Origin: Neelides folsomi
Lineage: Eukaryota > Arthropoda > Collembola > Neelipleona > Neelidae
Direction of reading: 5' to 3'
Length of the DNA: 64,000 bases
Assembly (NCBI GenBank): GCA_034687125.1
Contig: JAQGBZ010000199.1
Coordinates: 51,698-115,697, forward strand
The position numbers and the translations under genes were made by a program. The notes beneath the pieces are model-generated. The model searched no databases. It was not told where the DNA came from and was given only the letters and a program-made list of their open reading frames with translations. Every line of letters begins with the position of its first letter. Positions within the stretch are counted from its first letter, which is position 1. Positions 23,736 through 37,022 of the stretch are shown piece by piece.

Positions 23736-26338
23736 TCTGCAAAAACATAATGCACATAAATGAATTTAGTAATGAAAATGGCCTTGTAACATAATTCTAT
23801 TATAAATTATTCTCTATAAATTAAATGAAAACGTAATTATTGTTTTGTACTGTTAAAAGATGAGTAATTTTATAAAATAAAGAGAAATTAATAAATTAAT
23901 ATTTTCACTTACTTTATAAGCTGCAGCTGTTCTATATTTAAAAACGAACACTGCTAACTTTGAGGGTTTGTGAAATAATACTTAAAATGAAACTTTTGAG
24001 TAATTTGTCCTCGATCCAATGGTAAATTAGTCAAGTCATTATGAATTCGTCGAGATCAATTATCTTCTTAACTGTCGTTTTTAATCAAACCTCCTTTCTT
24101 CAATCTCACCACGTCGACGTTGAGAGTTTAGGAGTAATGAACTAATCAACTTCTTATCCCATATTAAACTCACAACTAAAGAACCAATTTGGATTCATCT
24201 ATACATAGATGCTACTTTAACTTAAGTGATGTTTGGACAGTTTGGATACGGACGATGAGAAATTCTAGCAGCTCATGTGCCTACATGAAGTGTAAAATAA
24301 TGAATGATCAAGAACCAGACCAATATATCAACTAAAGAGTTAGATTACAATTTACATATAAATCTCTAGTCACATAATAATCAATATTCCTTTGAACTCC
24401 AAGTTACAACCGTCGGTAATGTGAGTCTCGAATTTGCAAACTTCACAAGCACTCTTTCATAATTGTATAACAAAGATTGTTTTTCACTTCTTATCTCTCA
24501 AGGTCCGATAGTGTCTGTTTTGTGGAATTGGTGTAGGATAAAATTTAACGATTTCTTTCCTCGGGAGCTCTTGTGTTTATCAGGAGATTGGAATAAGATT
24601 TATGCGGCCGTGAAAAGGCCCCCTCCACTTACTTTTACTCTGGGTGGAATGGTGAGTCTCCCAGTTTCGAGAACGTGATGAAATGAATGAAACGGAGACG
24701 AGTAAAAAAAGCTTAAATGAGTCCCGAGAGTGGAAACAGGAGTCGAGTTGGTTTAATACATTCTATAAACTCACTTCCCTCCCGATGAGGAGGATGAGGA
24801 AGGGGAAGAAGATGAAGATCACATCGGGAAAAAACACTTGAGGATGAACTCTTTTAATTATAGCCACAGCGCGAAGTAATTTAAATGTAACCACTCGAAG
24901 GAGTGTTGGTTAAAAGAAAATGTAATAAAAAGTTTGAATAGAATTTATTCATAAATAATAATTTTCATAGGGGAGTGACGCAAGGAGTTGGGATGAGGGG
25001 CAACAATGAAGTGAGTCACAGGATTGGAAGACACTTCACGGGAATTCGCTTGTTCATTTTCCAAAAGGTGTATTTTCTATATGCCGTCCTCAATCTTGCC
25101 CTAGAGCCAAATAAATGGTATAATGCTAGTGATAATGTACCAAAGTACAAGTGGTAAGTATGGTAAGTACACGAGTAATTCTTATATCCAAAACCCAAGA
25201 CTCAAGACCCAACAGTTCTAACTATAAAACTAGTAAAAATTGCTCTCATATACCATTAATTTATATTACTTATAGCAAAAGTGGTACGCACATTCCCGAA
25301 CCCGAACACAAGTCGTATTGACATGAAAGGGGTATAACATAAATAGCTTCAATTAAGTAAGTCTGATATGTATCATATCAGTGTCTTGTTTTAAGCTGCT
25401 TAAAGCACCACGCCACAATGATTCAAGAAAATTTTTTTTAATGGGTTATTAAATACCCCTCACTTTAAATAACATATTTTTTTGTCGTGGGATAATACAA
25501 AATATTTACAAATAGTGATAAAGCAAATTGAAAAACTGACAATAAGTGCGATGCTCCTTAGCTAAATAAATATGAAATATATAAAGTATTTCTGAATATG
25601 ATGACAGCGTGTTAAAGGATAAATTTAAGATGACGCTTCCTTGTTATGATAATTTAGCAATATTCGAGAGACATTAAATCAAATCAAGCAAAAAATTGAC
25701 AAAATGACATTCCTCGATGTACGTATTAAAATGTCAACAAGAAAAAACTTTGCGAATTGAATTTGATATATTATATCAAGTATTTATATCTCATCCATAG
25801 CCAGCGATAGATTATATCTATATTTATGTAGGGTTACCATATGCTCTATTTGTAAAAATACCAGTAATACATACACACTGTCTTCTTGTCGAATATTATG
25901 TACGTAGGTATTTGTATATTTAGCAAACACCCGTTTCAATGTATAGGAACGGGAGAAATGATTGAATAGAAAGTGCTAAATTTAACTAGACAAGCAAATA
26001 TGACTTGTATAATTACTAAATATTAATATTGACATCAACTTTATGCATTGGTTGGAGTGAGTCAAAATTTAGTGAAACTGCATACTTTTGATAGAATATG
26101 AAAGTCCGAATAAAAATCATGTTAGGTAAATGTATTGTTATTTAATGTTTAACAATCTTTAGAGCTAATAGCTATATAGTAATATTTTACAGAAAATTGT
26201 GTAATCCTAAACCTCCTCTTAAAATATCGAAATAATAAATATGATATTAAAACATGAATACAATCAAAGATTTATGTGGAACACAGGAAAACTAATTGGA
26301 TCTTAAAAATAGATCTGTTGCATCAACAACCTCACCAA
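23736..26338. other. Intergenic: GPCR 5' region, then empty
   Basis: The start holds the GPCR's noncoding first exon and its intron. A patch at 24460-25160 is less AT-rich and includes a purine-rich GAGGATGAGGAAGGGGAAG stretch. Frames there (24463-24678, 24975-25157) lack recognisable homology or splice context. The rest is AT-rich with nothing recognised. Confidence 0.4.
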
Positions 26339-29300
26339 TCAGTTTTTCTTTCCATATTGACCGTGCTCGTTCCCTACATTCAGCATTGTGAGTGAAATAG
26401 ACAAAAACACACATGTTAATATAAGACAAATACATATAGATAAATCGCAGAAGCAAAAGAAAAATACGATTAAAGTTTAAAATAAACAAAGAACAAAACA
26501 CGTGTGAAAGTGCAAAGCATCATTGAGAATTTTAACGCTCACCATCTTGACGATCTCTCTGTCCCCTCCCCTTCCAATTGGGATTTCTATTGAACTGTCT
26601 GCCTTTTCCGGGACCCATTGTCCCTGGACCTCCTTGAACCTTTGTTTCAAAGTTTCGGTCACTCGTTTCCCTCAAGATGTTAACCTTAAAATAAAATTAC
26701 ATTTTAGTATTCAAATAAGATTTAAATATTTAAGTATTTAAATTAATTCAACATAGATCTAAATTCACCTTATCGGCAACTTGCAAAAGCATGGATTGAA
26801 GTCGGCTCGGTTCAGTCCTATGAAGTACAATGCTTTTTGTCGGTTCATCCATTGAAGCCTAGAATGACAAAAAAAGAAATTTATTGGGTTTATCCAACTA
26901 AATGGCTTCCGTTTCAATCATGTACTAAATCTTCATTATAGAATGAACAGATGTTGCATTGAGTCAACGTTTTTAAAATAGTAAAAGCATATTTTTTGTA
27001 AGGATTAAAAAAGATAGAAACCATGAGCTCTTGGTTGATGATCATCTTGGCGACGACAGAGTGAACGTGTACGTATTCCATTTCATACATTTCTGACAGC
27101 CGTGACAGAGAAATGGAATCATAAACGTTGGAGTATGTAAACAAATAAGTTCGAAGACTTTCCTCTTGAATCTTCTTCTTTAACATCTCTTTGATTCCAT
27201 ACCTAAAATGAGAAATGTCGTAAAGATTCTTTTTGCTTATAATTCTTTTCAACTTATGAAATCTTTCCTCAATTCGTTAAAAATATTTGATTTGTTTACA
27301 TAAAGTATTTTAAAACATAAACTTGGAAGAACATAACTTATGCTTCATTAAAGGGGGATTTTTGTGTAAATTATTATAGCTACAACTCACTTGCTCTCGT
27401 TTTTCATGTACTCGTAAATGGCAAAGTAATGCCAGACCTTCCTGTCCATTTTCTCGTTAACAAGGGAATTGTAGCATTTCTTCCAATCTCCTTTCTTCAT
27501 TGCTCTTGCAGCAGCCACCACATGTTCTCTCATCGATTCCGGAGGTCCGGTCAGGCTTTGCTTCTCAAGAGTTCGAAGCTGATGGTAAAAAGTTTTAGAG
27601 ATTGGCCGCCGCTTAGCATCAAACTCATGTTCAGCAATGTATGGAACTTCCATGAGCATCGCCGAAGCCAAATAAACACACTCAATAACATCCAAATTCA
27701 ATTGCATGTGGAACGGAACCTAAAAGTGTAAACATTATTAACTATCTTTGACAGTAATTTATATTAAAAATATATACGTAAGTAAGTAATAATTAAATAA
27801 GAATGTTATTTCTTATATGAATTTTATTTACCTGCCGACTTCTTTCAATTTTCTCTTGTTCAGGTGAACGGTCGTGTCTATGTTGAGGCATGAGTCCTTG
27901 AGCTAAAAGCTCTTTAACTCTTCCGCTCATCATAAGGTCAGCGAGACAATTGTGAGCTTCTTGAATTGACTCATGACGGAAAGCACAAACACCCAATTGA
28001 ACCATGGCTCGGTTGTACATGATCTATTCAAAAAAATTATAAAATAAGAACGATTTTAAAGAATTTCTAATTTAAAAAAATTCTTACATTATAATATATT
28101 AAAAGTAATTACCTGAGTAGGTGGATCAGAATGATGGATGACCTCTTGAAGATGAGACATGAGGATAAGATCTCTTGCTTCGAACCAATTATCATGAAGA
28201 GCATGGTGGTAAATGTGGCAAAGAATTGCTCGGGTCCTCAATCGACCCGTTGTATCTTTAGCATAAACAAAACCGCAGAGGCGTTGAACTTCATCTAAAC
28301 TTGTTTCTCCTTTGAAATCACCCTGAAAATAATAAATAGTATTATTCGAGAAATGCGAAATCCATTTAGCAATACGAATTGTAGGGTAAATTGATGGTAA
28401 TTGTAAGCAATCTTATAGAAGAGAAAACAAATATGAATTTACTCTAGGATCGATAGCTCTTTTTTATCTGCACAATTTATACCGGAACTTTTATAATGTA
28501 AAAATTACGGAAAGTTGTAGTGCAAATTTTGAAAATAACTTTATTAAATTATTTAAAATTACCCTTTTCTTTTTAAGAACTCGGACATCAAACTTGTAAT
28601 ACATGTGTTCGATTTTCTTGTAATAAGCCCTGCACATAATTCCCTTATCTTCAGATAAGTCCGTCGATTCCAAATAAGTAATGAATCTATCCAACAAATC
28701 GCACATTTTCTTTTCATCCTGTACTCGTTCAACGTATTCAAACGAATGCGAGTCCAGCTCCTGAAAAATAATTAATTAAATTAATTAAAATAATTGTAAA
28801 TAGTCAGTACTGTCAGTATTTTGCAAAAGAATGAAATTTCAATAATGTACCTTAAGGACTCTCAAAAATTCTTCATCGGTTCTTTCAAATACGGTCATTA
28901 AACATCCTGCAACTTTGTAAGGAGTTTTCTCGAGTTCTTCTTCTTCTTCAGTTATACCTTCGTCAATCTAAATAAAATTAATTAAAATGGTTGAAAATTA
29001 AAAGGCTGTGGCAAACCAATGAATAATTATTAAACTTATATTCAAAGATTCTTACAATAAGGTTTTCCTTCGCAGTAGAGGCAATTGTAAGCATCTCGTT
29101 TACTTTCTCAAGTAATTTGATCCAATACTGAACCTTCTGTACTTCGTGCATTTTAAGACTGTAATCGAAAATGGCAGCTACGATTGAAAAGGCTATTTTA
29201 ATGGCAACGCCTGCTCCCAGATTATGTGCATTTGCAATCGATTCGAGTTCAATTAGTAAATCAATTTGCTCTCTCCGGTCAGTTCCCTGGAAAAAATTTT

Positions 29301-30864
29301 TGTCAATTAATTAACTTCAATAAGAAAATAGTTATAAATTGAACCAATTAAATTATAACTAATATTCAGATTGAGAGGAAAGAAACGTAAAATATTATAA
29401 AAACGTATTTCATAATTTTAAACCTTTTTCCCACGAATAGCAGTAATTTCAGCCAATTTCTTCATTACAACTGAAGCATTGATTTCTTGGTCTTTCATCT
29501 TGTCCCACATCTTTGGCCTCTCGGCTTGTGCTCCTCCTCTCACGACAACCCAATCTTCGTCGTCTTCTTGAATGTGTTTCTTCGGTTTCTTCGCTTCGGT
29601 TCGCTCTTTTTTGACTTTCTTCTTTGGATCATCGTCTTTCTTTTTGAGAAACTTTGATCTCAAGTCAGCGTAATCGTCGTCTTCGTCTGACGAGCTCGAA
29701 GATTCTGTATCCGATCCCCAGTAAGAATCGTCTGAATCATCATCTCCATCAGCCTTAAAATGACATAATTAGATTAGACTCTGATTTAGTTTGAGTATTT
29801 GTAATGCAAATAAACAATTTATTGTAAATATTTAAATGTTGATAATCATAAGCAGCAGATATTCGTATATTACTTATATCTGGGATTTTGAAATCAATTA
29901 ATTTTGCACTCTTTCTTTACGAACACCTTTTAAATTAAATGCCCGCACTGTTTTAAGTGCAATTACAATATTTGTTTTATTTAAATATATAGTATAATAC
30001 TCTATTATGGTAATTACTCTGATTACTTTTGCAGCTCTTTTTTCTTTCTTTTCAGATGGCTTTTTTTCTTCAACTTCGCTTTCGCTGTCACTTCCTTCAA
30101 CCACTTCGTTCTCCTTATCTTCAATATCATCCTCTTCCAGAAGATCTGGATTCTCGCGGAATTTAACGAGATCTTCATCAAAGTCCTTGTTGTATTTCCT
30201 CAATTTTTGCCTGAGTGTGGCGAGACTTTTGGAATTGTTCTTTGACATGTTCTTCTTGTTCTCCCATTGTTGATTAATGAAAAGTTCGAGCTGAGCAAGA
30301 GTTTTGAGATAGAACACCGGCGTAACGCCCTTCTCTTCTTTGAGAATAACAGGAAGAGCTTTTTGATGAGCTTTGACCAAATCCTCAAAACCTGTCAAAT
30401 TAATCATTAGATTATCATTATCATTCAATTCAATTTATTTATAATAAAAATGTAAAATATTAATTAAATTATAATTGTTGTTAATTACAATCAAGGAGAT
30501 TTGACATGTCGTTGTTCTTCCTAAAGTTATGAATCTTTCGTACAAGGACCATAATCTCTTCATATCGCTTCTCCTTGGCCGAGCGAACGATACGCTTTCC
30601 ACTTTCCTCCTCATCTTCGCTCAGCTAAAAATAAAATATTTTATGAGTATAATCAACATTGTTGTTCTTACTTAAATTATTAACATTGTTTTAATTGTAA
30701 ATATCTTTAATAAACATATACTTTAATATTAAATAAAAAAGGCTTAAAGTGGAGATAAGACTTACATAGACGGTTGGAACAACCACTGTCCTTGCTACCG
30801 GGGTTTCTTCTTCCGACGAGGACTCCGACTCCGAGTCAGACCCTTTATTGTAAAACCGACTCAT
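26339..30864 (-). CDS. EIF3C: Eukaryotic translation initiation factor 3 subunit C
   Basis: Fourteen exons: 30864-30766, 30624-30489, 30391-30018, 29753-29424, 29286-29056, 28967-28851, 28760-28563, 28322-28113, 28023-27832, 27719-27391, 27202-27022, 26858-26769, 26684-26543, 26373-26339. The product is ~887 residues (human 913). Family matches include [14 protein letters not shown] at the start, [56 protein letters not shown] and the PCI/winged-helix end [20 protein letters not shown]. It is a core subunit of eIF3, bringing the 43S complex and mRNA together in the cytoplasm. The acidic N-terminus contacts other initiation factors. If the last intron (donor GTGAGC) is retained, translation stops at 26532 instead. 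SF3B6 is divergent, 521 bp away. Confidence 0.96.
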
Positions 30865-31385
30865 TTTACACTTATTTGACCTTTTATTCAATTTTCTTTG
30901 AGAAAATCTGGAGGTTGAGTGAAAGGTCGGCTCACCGAATACACGAGGTAAAAGGTACGATGGCCGCAATGGGAAAATTCTTCTTATGCCGGTAGATAGA
31001 TGGAGATGGGAATTTGACAAATCCAATATATGACATGCTATGCTATATAGTTCTTATGTTACCTTCATTGGTTGTTGCGAAGCTATCCGCTATGATCTTG
31101 TGTTCGGTTAGGTTTAGGCTATGCTCCCATGTTGAAGTATATGATTGAAATAAAAGCCTCTTTCACAAGCATGATTCCCATATGACTATTTCTTGCCTTG
31201 ATCCAGGTATTATTCAAATGCTGCTTGTGCTCATTTCATTTTCGACACGATTTGATTTCCATTTACACATTTTTTAAGAATTTTGAATCGACGTTGAAGT
31301 CATCATTAATATTAATTGCGATCTTATTTTAATTAAACAAGAAGTTCTATTTCATTTTTGATATCCCAAAAGGGTTTTATTTAAA
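30865..31385. promoter_or_regulatory. Divergent promoter region between EIF3C and SF3B6
   Basis: The two start codons face away from each other across 521 bp. A GC-richer patch near 30880-31000 is probably the EIF3C leader. The EIF3C frame stays open upstream of its ATG for ~54 codons but contains no ATG there, so 30864 is the start. Confidence 0.5.
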
Positions 31386-31964
31386 ATGGCCTTAGCTATG
31401 CAAAGAAGAGCCAACGTAAGTTTTAATTCCCATCCGTTGGTATTTTTTATTTTATTGATTTGCCTGAATTTCTTGAATTTCATTAACTTTTTTAACTGTT
31501 ATGTTGTTTAACAGGTTCGACTCCCACCTGAGGTGAATAGAGTACTCTACATAAGGAATCTCCCTTATAAAATAACGGCCGAAGAGATGTACGATATTTT
31601 TGGAAAATTCGGAGCAATAAGGCAAATAAGAGTGTAAGTTGTATTAAATTTATTTACTCATAATGATTTATTTGGACAAAAGTGCAAACAATGCTAAAAT
31701 GAGAATAAAAAATAATTTGGATTTTTGAATTATAGGGGGAATACACCTGAAACAAGAGGCACAGCGTTTGTCGTATATGAGGATATTTTTGATGCCAAGA
31801 ACGCTTGTGATCATTTATCTGGATTCAATGTATGCAATCGTTACCTCGTTGTTCTTTACTATCAAGCCACCAAAGCATTCAAGAAAGTCGACGCTGCTCA
31901 GAAGCTTGAAGAGATCGAGAAAATGAAAGCGAAATATGGATTAAACACTCCCGAAAACCAATAA
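31386..31964 (+). CDS. SF3B6: Splicing factor 3B subunit 6 (SF3b14/p14)
   Basis: Three exons: 31386-31415, 31515-31633, 31736-31964. They give exactly 125 residues, the same length as human. One RNA-recognition motif fills the protein: RNP2 as [14 protein letters not shown]1 as [10 protein letters not shown]. Family strings include [13 protein letters not shown] and the end [14 protein letters not shown]. It is part of the U2 snRNP SF3b complex and contacts the branch-point adenosine region during spliceosome assembly in the nucleus. AATAAA follows at about 2060 bases into the next kb (32056-32062). Confidence 0.98.
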
Positions 31965-32462
31965 AAATAATTTTATATTGATCAACGATAATTTTAAATC
32001 TTCTGAAATATTTTATTTGATCTCTGCTTATCTTTATACTAACTTCCAATTATTGTAAATAAATGTTTTATATCAAAAAGCTGCATTTTATTTCATAATT
32101 TCTTATTGATTTTCCTATTTATTAAAAATCAAGCTTGATTATCGATAATAATATTAATAATATCAATGCATAATATGCATTATCTTTAATTTATTATTAC
32201 AATGCACATCAATTCGTTCATAATATTAGTGAAGGTGAAAACGAATTAATTGGCTGAAGACGGTTACATCAATTAAAGATAAAAGCTGAGGTTGAGGCTT
32301 GTTGGTTTTGATTAGATGTGAAGCATCTCCCCTCGATGGTCGTAAAAGTGGGAGTGCCGGTGGGAGACTCGGTGTCCTATTGGATTTCTGAGGAGAGCAG
32401 CCGGTCCTCCTCCAGCGCATCTTTCAAATTCATAAATTTATTTGCGAATTCTTTCCACTAAT
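31965..32462. other. Gap between SF3B6 and PTRHD1
   Basis: Holds the SF3B6 3' UTR and, from about 32230, a GC-richer leader of PTRHD1. An in-frame stop at 32433-32435 shows the PTRHD1 reading frame starts at 32463. Confidence 0.45.
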
Positions 32463-34514
32463 ATGAACCTCGTCCAATACGTCATTTTGAGAAAAGATTT
32501 GCAAACTGCCCTCAACTGGCCCCTCGGTGCAATTATCGGTGAGTGCCCTTGATTATTTTCCCAACCCTTCCGGGGCTAACCCGCCTCGACCTGACCAACT
32601 TTCTCAGTTTCATTCAATCGTAACGGTACACGCAGAGCATATGTAGTTATGTAGTTCATAACTGCCCATTTAGCTTCATTGTAATTTTACATCTTATTAT
32701 TGAGATTCATTATTTACTTTTATGGCATTTATTAGATTTTAATCCATTTTAGATAATAAAAAGAACTTTTACTCTCTATAATTATCATCATGATCATTCG
32801 TGATCGTATGAATTATGAATCATGTGTGTGAGCACAGTGACTTTGAGCTTCACCTTTTTCCGCTACTTCCGTTATCCAATCCAAAGCCTTTAGTTTAATT
32901 GACTCAAGCACACGTAACATTTAGAGACATATTATTTAAAAAGAACACGAGGTTCTATCCGTTCTATCAATTCAATAGATGATTATAATTTAATGACCAG
33001 TGAGCCAATTACAGTTTAGATTATTTTATTAAGGGTTTTTGACTGATTTGGAAGTCTCGACTTGGAGAAATTATAATGGCCCATGAAAGTTTATTGTAGT
33101 AGTTTATTTATGTCTGTAAAGACGCCTTTATTAGAAGCTTATTTTAAATCCCATTATCATCTAACTTACTACTCGCAATTTGAAGATGAAAACAAGTTCT
33201 TAATCTTTCTTACATATCAGCATATCATAATCGGAAGTTTGTTTACAGTTAAATCATCTAACAGAGAAAGAAAAGTAGAATAATAAAGAATGAATAGGCA
33301 TTTTAACGTAATTTTATTAGGTTTCTATTTTCATTGCAAAAGGTCGACTCGCAAAATATAGTATGCAAAGCAAATTGCGCACTGATGTTTATTGTCTTTA
33401 GCCATTAATTGATATCGATATTTTGACGAATTACTGCGACTGCTTTCAAATCGCAGCTTTACATGTCCGGCCATGTCACTATTACTGAATATGCAAATAT
33501 AGTTAAATTAAACTTAAAGATACAATTAAACATTTATAACGCATAGAATAACAAAATTGAATTGGGAGTCATAAATTGGTAAAATATAATTTAGATTTTT
33601 GTCATTATGTCATAAATCACCATCTTATCTTCCACTGTTGATCGAAATGTTAAGCAGTTGAATTCATTCTCTCTTCACTTGCCATCATAGTACTCATTCA
33701 TTCTTGTCATTCACTTCACTCATCTTTCGCTACTCATCTCTCTTTGTAGCTGAGAATAAGTTCACCTACTCTCCTGGTGTCATATTATTAGCTAAGTATA
33801 ACTAGAAAGATACATAGGTACTTACATGTGTCTTTCCTTGAGAATAACTAGGCCGTTTATTAACATTCCCATCCAAATATTTCAAGAATGTGATTAAAAT
33901 ATGACAAGTACAAGGAAGTTTATCATCTTCATATCACCCTCCAAATGGTCTGTGCCTAATCGAATAAGTGGGGATTTTTTTTGCGAGGTGAATGGTTCAT
34001 AAATATTTAGAGGAAATGAAATGTTCCTCTTCCTTTCAGTTTCTTATAAATCAAGACAGCTTGTTTTGAGCCATGTATTAAGTAGGTGGGTGAAGGTCTA
34101 TAGGGGGAACCTCTCCGATTTATGGTCCAAGGAACAGTAAAGTAGTATTTTAAGGGCTTTAAAAATAAATGGGTTGGTTGAGCGGAAGACATGGGGCGCG
34201 ACGTGGAATTCGAGAGAGTAATGTGACTCGTTTCAGCGCAAGGGTGTCATGCGAGTGTGGCGGCTGTGGGGAAGTTCTGGGCCGACGAGTCGACAAAGTC
34301 CTACTTGGCCGATCTCGACCGGATGCACAAGGTTGTGCTCGAGGTTGGAGACGAAGTCGGGCTGAGGGCCACTGCGGCCGCTTTGACAACGGCCGGCGTT
34401 GATCATGTCCTCTGGACGGAGGAACCCGAAGGGATCCCCACGGCTGTGGCGACCAAACCTGGGCCTCAGAAGGACCTCAAACCCATCCTCCGACATCTCA
34501 AGCTCTTCTCTTAA
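32463..34514 (+). CDS. PTRHD1: Putative peptidyl-tRNA hydrolase PTRHD1
   Basis: Two exons, 32463-32538 and 34237-34514, split by a 1.7-kb intron, give 117 residues. Exon 1 encodes MNLVQYVILRKDL and NWPLGAIIA. Exon 2 continues QGCHASVAAVGKFW, DLDRMHKVVLEVGDE and VDHVLWTEEPEGI. This matches the PTH2-type fold of human PTRHD1 (LVQYLVLRKDL, AQACHAATAAL, KVVLEAPDE). The family resembles Pth2 but its hydrolase activity is unproven. The protein lacks an N-terminal extension, so cytosolic location is likely. Exon 2 is strikingly GC-rich compared with its surroundings. The short plus frame at 34169-34402 is a shadow. Confidence 0.93.
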
Positions 34515-35175
34515 ACTATTCAAGTTATAATAATAAAAAGAAGGCTTAATTGGACTCGGCCCGTGCCCACACATAATTTTCTTAACAGATAACTCGGCGT
34601 TCTTCTCATGCGGTAGGTGGATGGTAGCCAGGCCAGAAATAAACGTGGGACGGAAATAGCGTCTCTCGCAGACTCACCACTTGACACTCCGGGAGGAATA
34701 AACACACACACACATATTCTGCATACATATACCTATATTACATATTTGCATGTAGGAAGAACACACACCCTTTATATCCGTCTGTAAAGTTCTTCACCGA
34801 ACCCTTTGAAACTCTCTCCCCGAAAGAGGAGGAAAAATCTCCTTCCACACACCTTTAACTTTCCTCTCTCATCCTCCATCCTCCATTCTCGGCTTTCGCA
34901 TCTGGGACGTTTTCATATCGAGCCTCTTCTTAATTGGAGATTGAATCATCAGGGGTTGGATTAAATTGGGAGTTAATCAACAAAGGAATTTGGTCTAACC
35001 AAACGCCCACTGTGGTGCACATTGTATCTCTATCATCATAATTGGGAGAGCGAGACTTATTAGAATTACATAGTGTGGTTTGTGAGGAAGATTTATGGAG
35101 GAGATCCTCCAAGATTGTGAAGTTGAGTGTTGAGTGATATGGAGAAAGATAGAGGAGGAATGTGAGAATTAGAAA
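34515..35175. other. Gap between PTRHD1 and the K2P channel
   Basis: Contains an ATAATAATAAAAAG poly(A) region for PTRHD1, a short CA repeat at 34702-34714, and a purine-rich leader before the channel's ATG. No gene was seen. Confidence 0.45.
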
Positions 35176-36381
35176 ATGAGCACTAGACGACCTCGCCTTC
35201 GTCCCCGTTCCCCGCCTCGGCGGGACGAGGAATGGGACGGGGAAGAAGAACGGACAGGGAAGTTCAAGAGCTGCTGCCGATCTGTTGCGACTTTTATGTG
35301 CACTCAGGTTGGAGTTGGCGGGATTATTGTTGGATATGCCATTGTTGGGGCATTTGGGTTCATGGCCCTTGAGACCCAAGAAGGGTCAGTGTGTGACGCT
35401 ATGCTTGAGAAAGTTTTGAAGTTCCGTGAAGACACGGCCGAACAGTTGTACAAAGATTATGAAATGAATGCATTCAATGAGACGGGATGGGAATGGGCGG
35501 CGAATCGAACATTATGGAAATTTCAGGTTCATTATTTTAATTTCTTACCAAATATAACATATATTTTTTACAAATAGTTGTATGTATCATATTAAAAAAA
35601 TACACCCAATTACTTATTAATTATTATCATTATCCAACCGATTGATTATAAAACATTATGTAAAGTTAAATTAGGTAAATAGAGAAAGAAAATAAATGAG
35701 GGAATTAAATTGTAGGAACAAGTTGTGATCGGAGTGAAAAATGGCGGCTACGACGGTCGAACTGTCGTTGAGCAATGGAACTTCCCTGCAGCTCTCATGT
35801 TTACTTTGTCAATCTTTACCATGATTGGGTATGGGAATCTTGTCCCGCGTACTCAATGGGGAAAGGTCATCACTATTTCCTATGCTGTCTTTGGAATTCC
35901 TCTCTATGTCCTCTATTTCATGAACATGGGTCGAGCCCTGGCCCGGACGTTCAAATGGCTCTACATTAAACTCAACTCTTGTTCTGTGGGGAGCGGGACG
36001 GCGGAGGAAATGCGAGAAGAGGAAGTGCTCGTTCCGTCCTCCGCCTCCGTCTACGTTCTTCTTTCCTACATCGGAGTTGGGACGGTGATGTTTGCAGAAT
36101 GGGAGGAATGGGAATATCTCGATGCAGCCTATTTTTGTGTCACTTCACTCTGCAAGATCGGTTTGGGAGATTTCGTTCCCGGGACGAACATTGAAGACAC
36201 GAAGGCAGGGAATCAAACGAAGCTCGTCATCAATTTTGTTTATCTTCTCCTTGGGTTGGGACTTGTGGCGATGTGTTACAATTTATTGAGAGAAGAAGTC
36301 CTAGCCAAGTTGAAACAACTCAAGTCGGATTTGAAAGACATTTGTCAATTTGTTCGAAACGACTGTTCCTGCACGACTTGA
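35176..36381 (+). CDS. Two-pore-domain potassium channel (K2P)
   Basis: Two exons, 35176-35526 and 35716-36381, give 338 residues. The N-terminus is Arg/Pro-rich (RRPRLRPRSPPRR). The first membrane helix is at ~residues 45-65 (GVGGIIVGYAIVGAFGF), followed by an extracellular cap with an NRT sequon. Pore 1 has TMIGYGNLVP (GYG filter, ~155-157). TM2 is VFGIPLYVLYF and TM3 is VYVLLSYIGVGTVMF. Pore 2 has SLCKIGLGDFVPG (GLG filter), and TM4 is FVYLLLGLGLVAM. This is the standard 4TM/2P layout of leak K+ channels at the plasma membrane. The tail ends DCSCTT. The subfamily could not be assigned. Both exons are GC-rich compared with the window. Confidence 0.95.
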
Positions 36382-37022
36382 CTTTCCATCTTAAATATTA
36401 TATTATGCATTCAGATGACTTTGTCATCTTACTCCAATCTATTAGTTCCTCTTTCTCTCTAAATAATGATGCATTTCAATTCTTTTTTTATTCCGTCCTT
36501 TTTAATAAGTCAAAATAGTATTTAGGCAAAATGATAAATTATAGAGCTTTTACAATTGTGGAATTTTTATACTACATTAATTTTATGTATTTTACTTGTA
36601 CGTGATAGTTCTTTAATTTTTCTTTTTATAAATATTGTTGCATTTAATTTAAGGTTAAAGACTGTGGATCTGCTTTGAACACATTTACATAGACATTTTA
36701 TTAGACAATTTCATTAGCTCAAAGTAAGATTGCTCTCATCACCATATTTGTATATTTATCCATATTTATCATATAAATGATCTTCATTTTTTGTTTTCGC
36801 CATATTCATGCACAACAACGCTAAATATAAACGTAGTATACCAATATGCATTTCTGCGTGTACCGTTGTAAATTTTTTTAATTATAAGCATAGAATCAAT
36901 GTACAAATTGTATAAAATGGAATGACGATAAGATGAAAATTGTGGATTTTAGGTTTAAGATAAGTTAGCGTTCTCGTAGGATTTATGCATTTGAAAGGAG
37001 CAGCTTAAGAGTAACATAAAAA
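36382..37022. other. Gap between the K2P channel and C2orf69
   Basis: AT-rich 3' UTR of the channel and leader of C2orf69. No further feature was recognised. Confidence 0.4.

Noticed and set aside
24463-24678. 71-codon plus frame in a GC-richer patch
   Set aside because: No homology, no splice sites matching a neighbour; could be noncoding leader sequence.
30865-31026. Upstream in-frame extension of EIF3C (~54 codons)
   Set aside because: No ATG in the extension; the conserved N-terminus starts at 30864.
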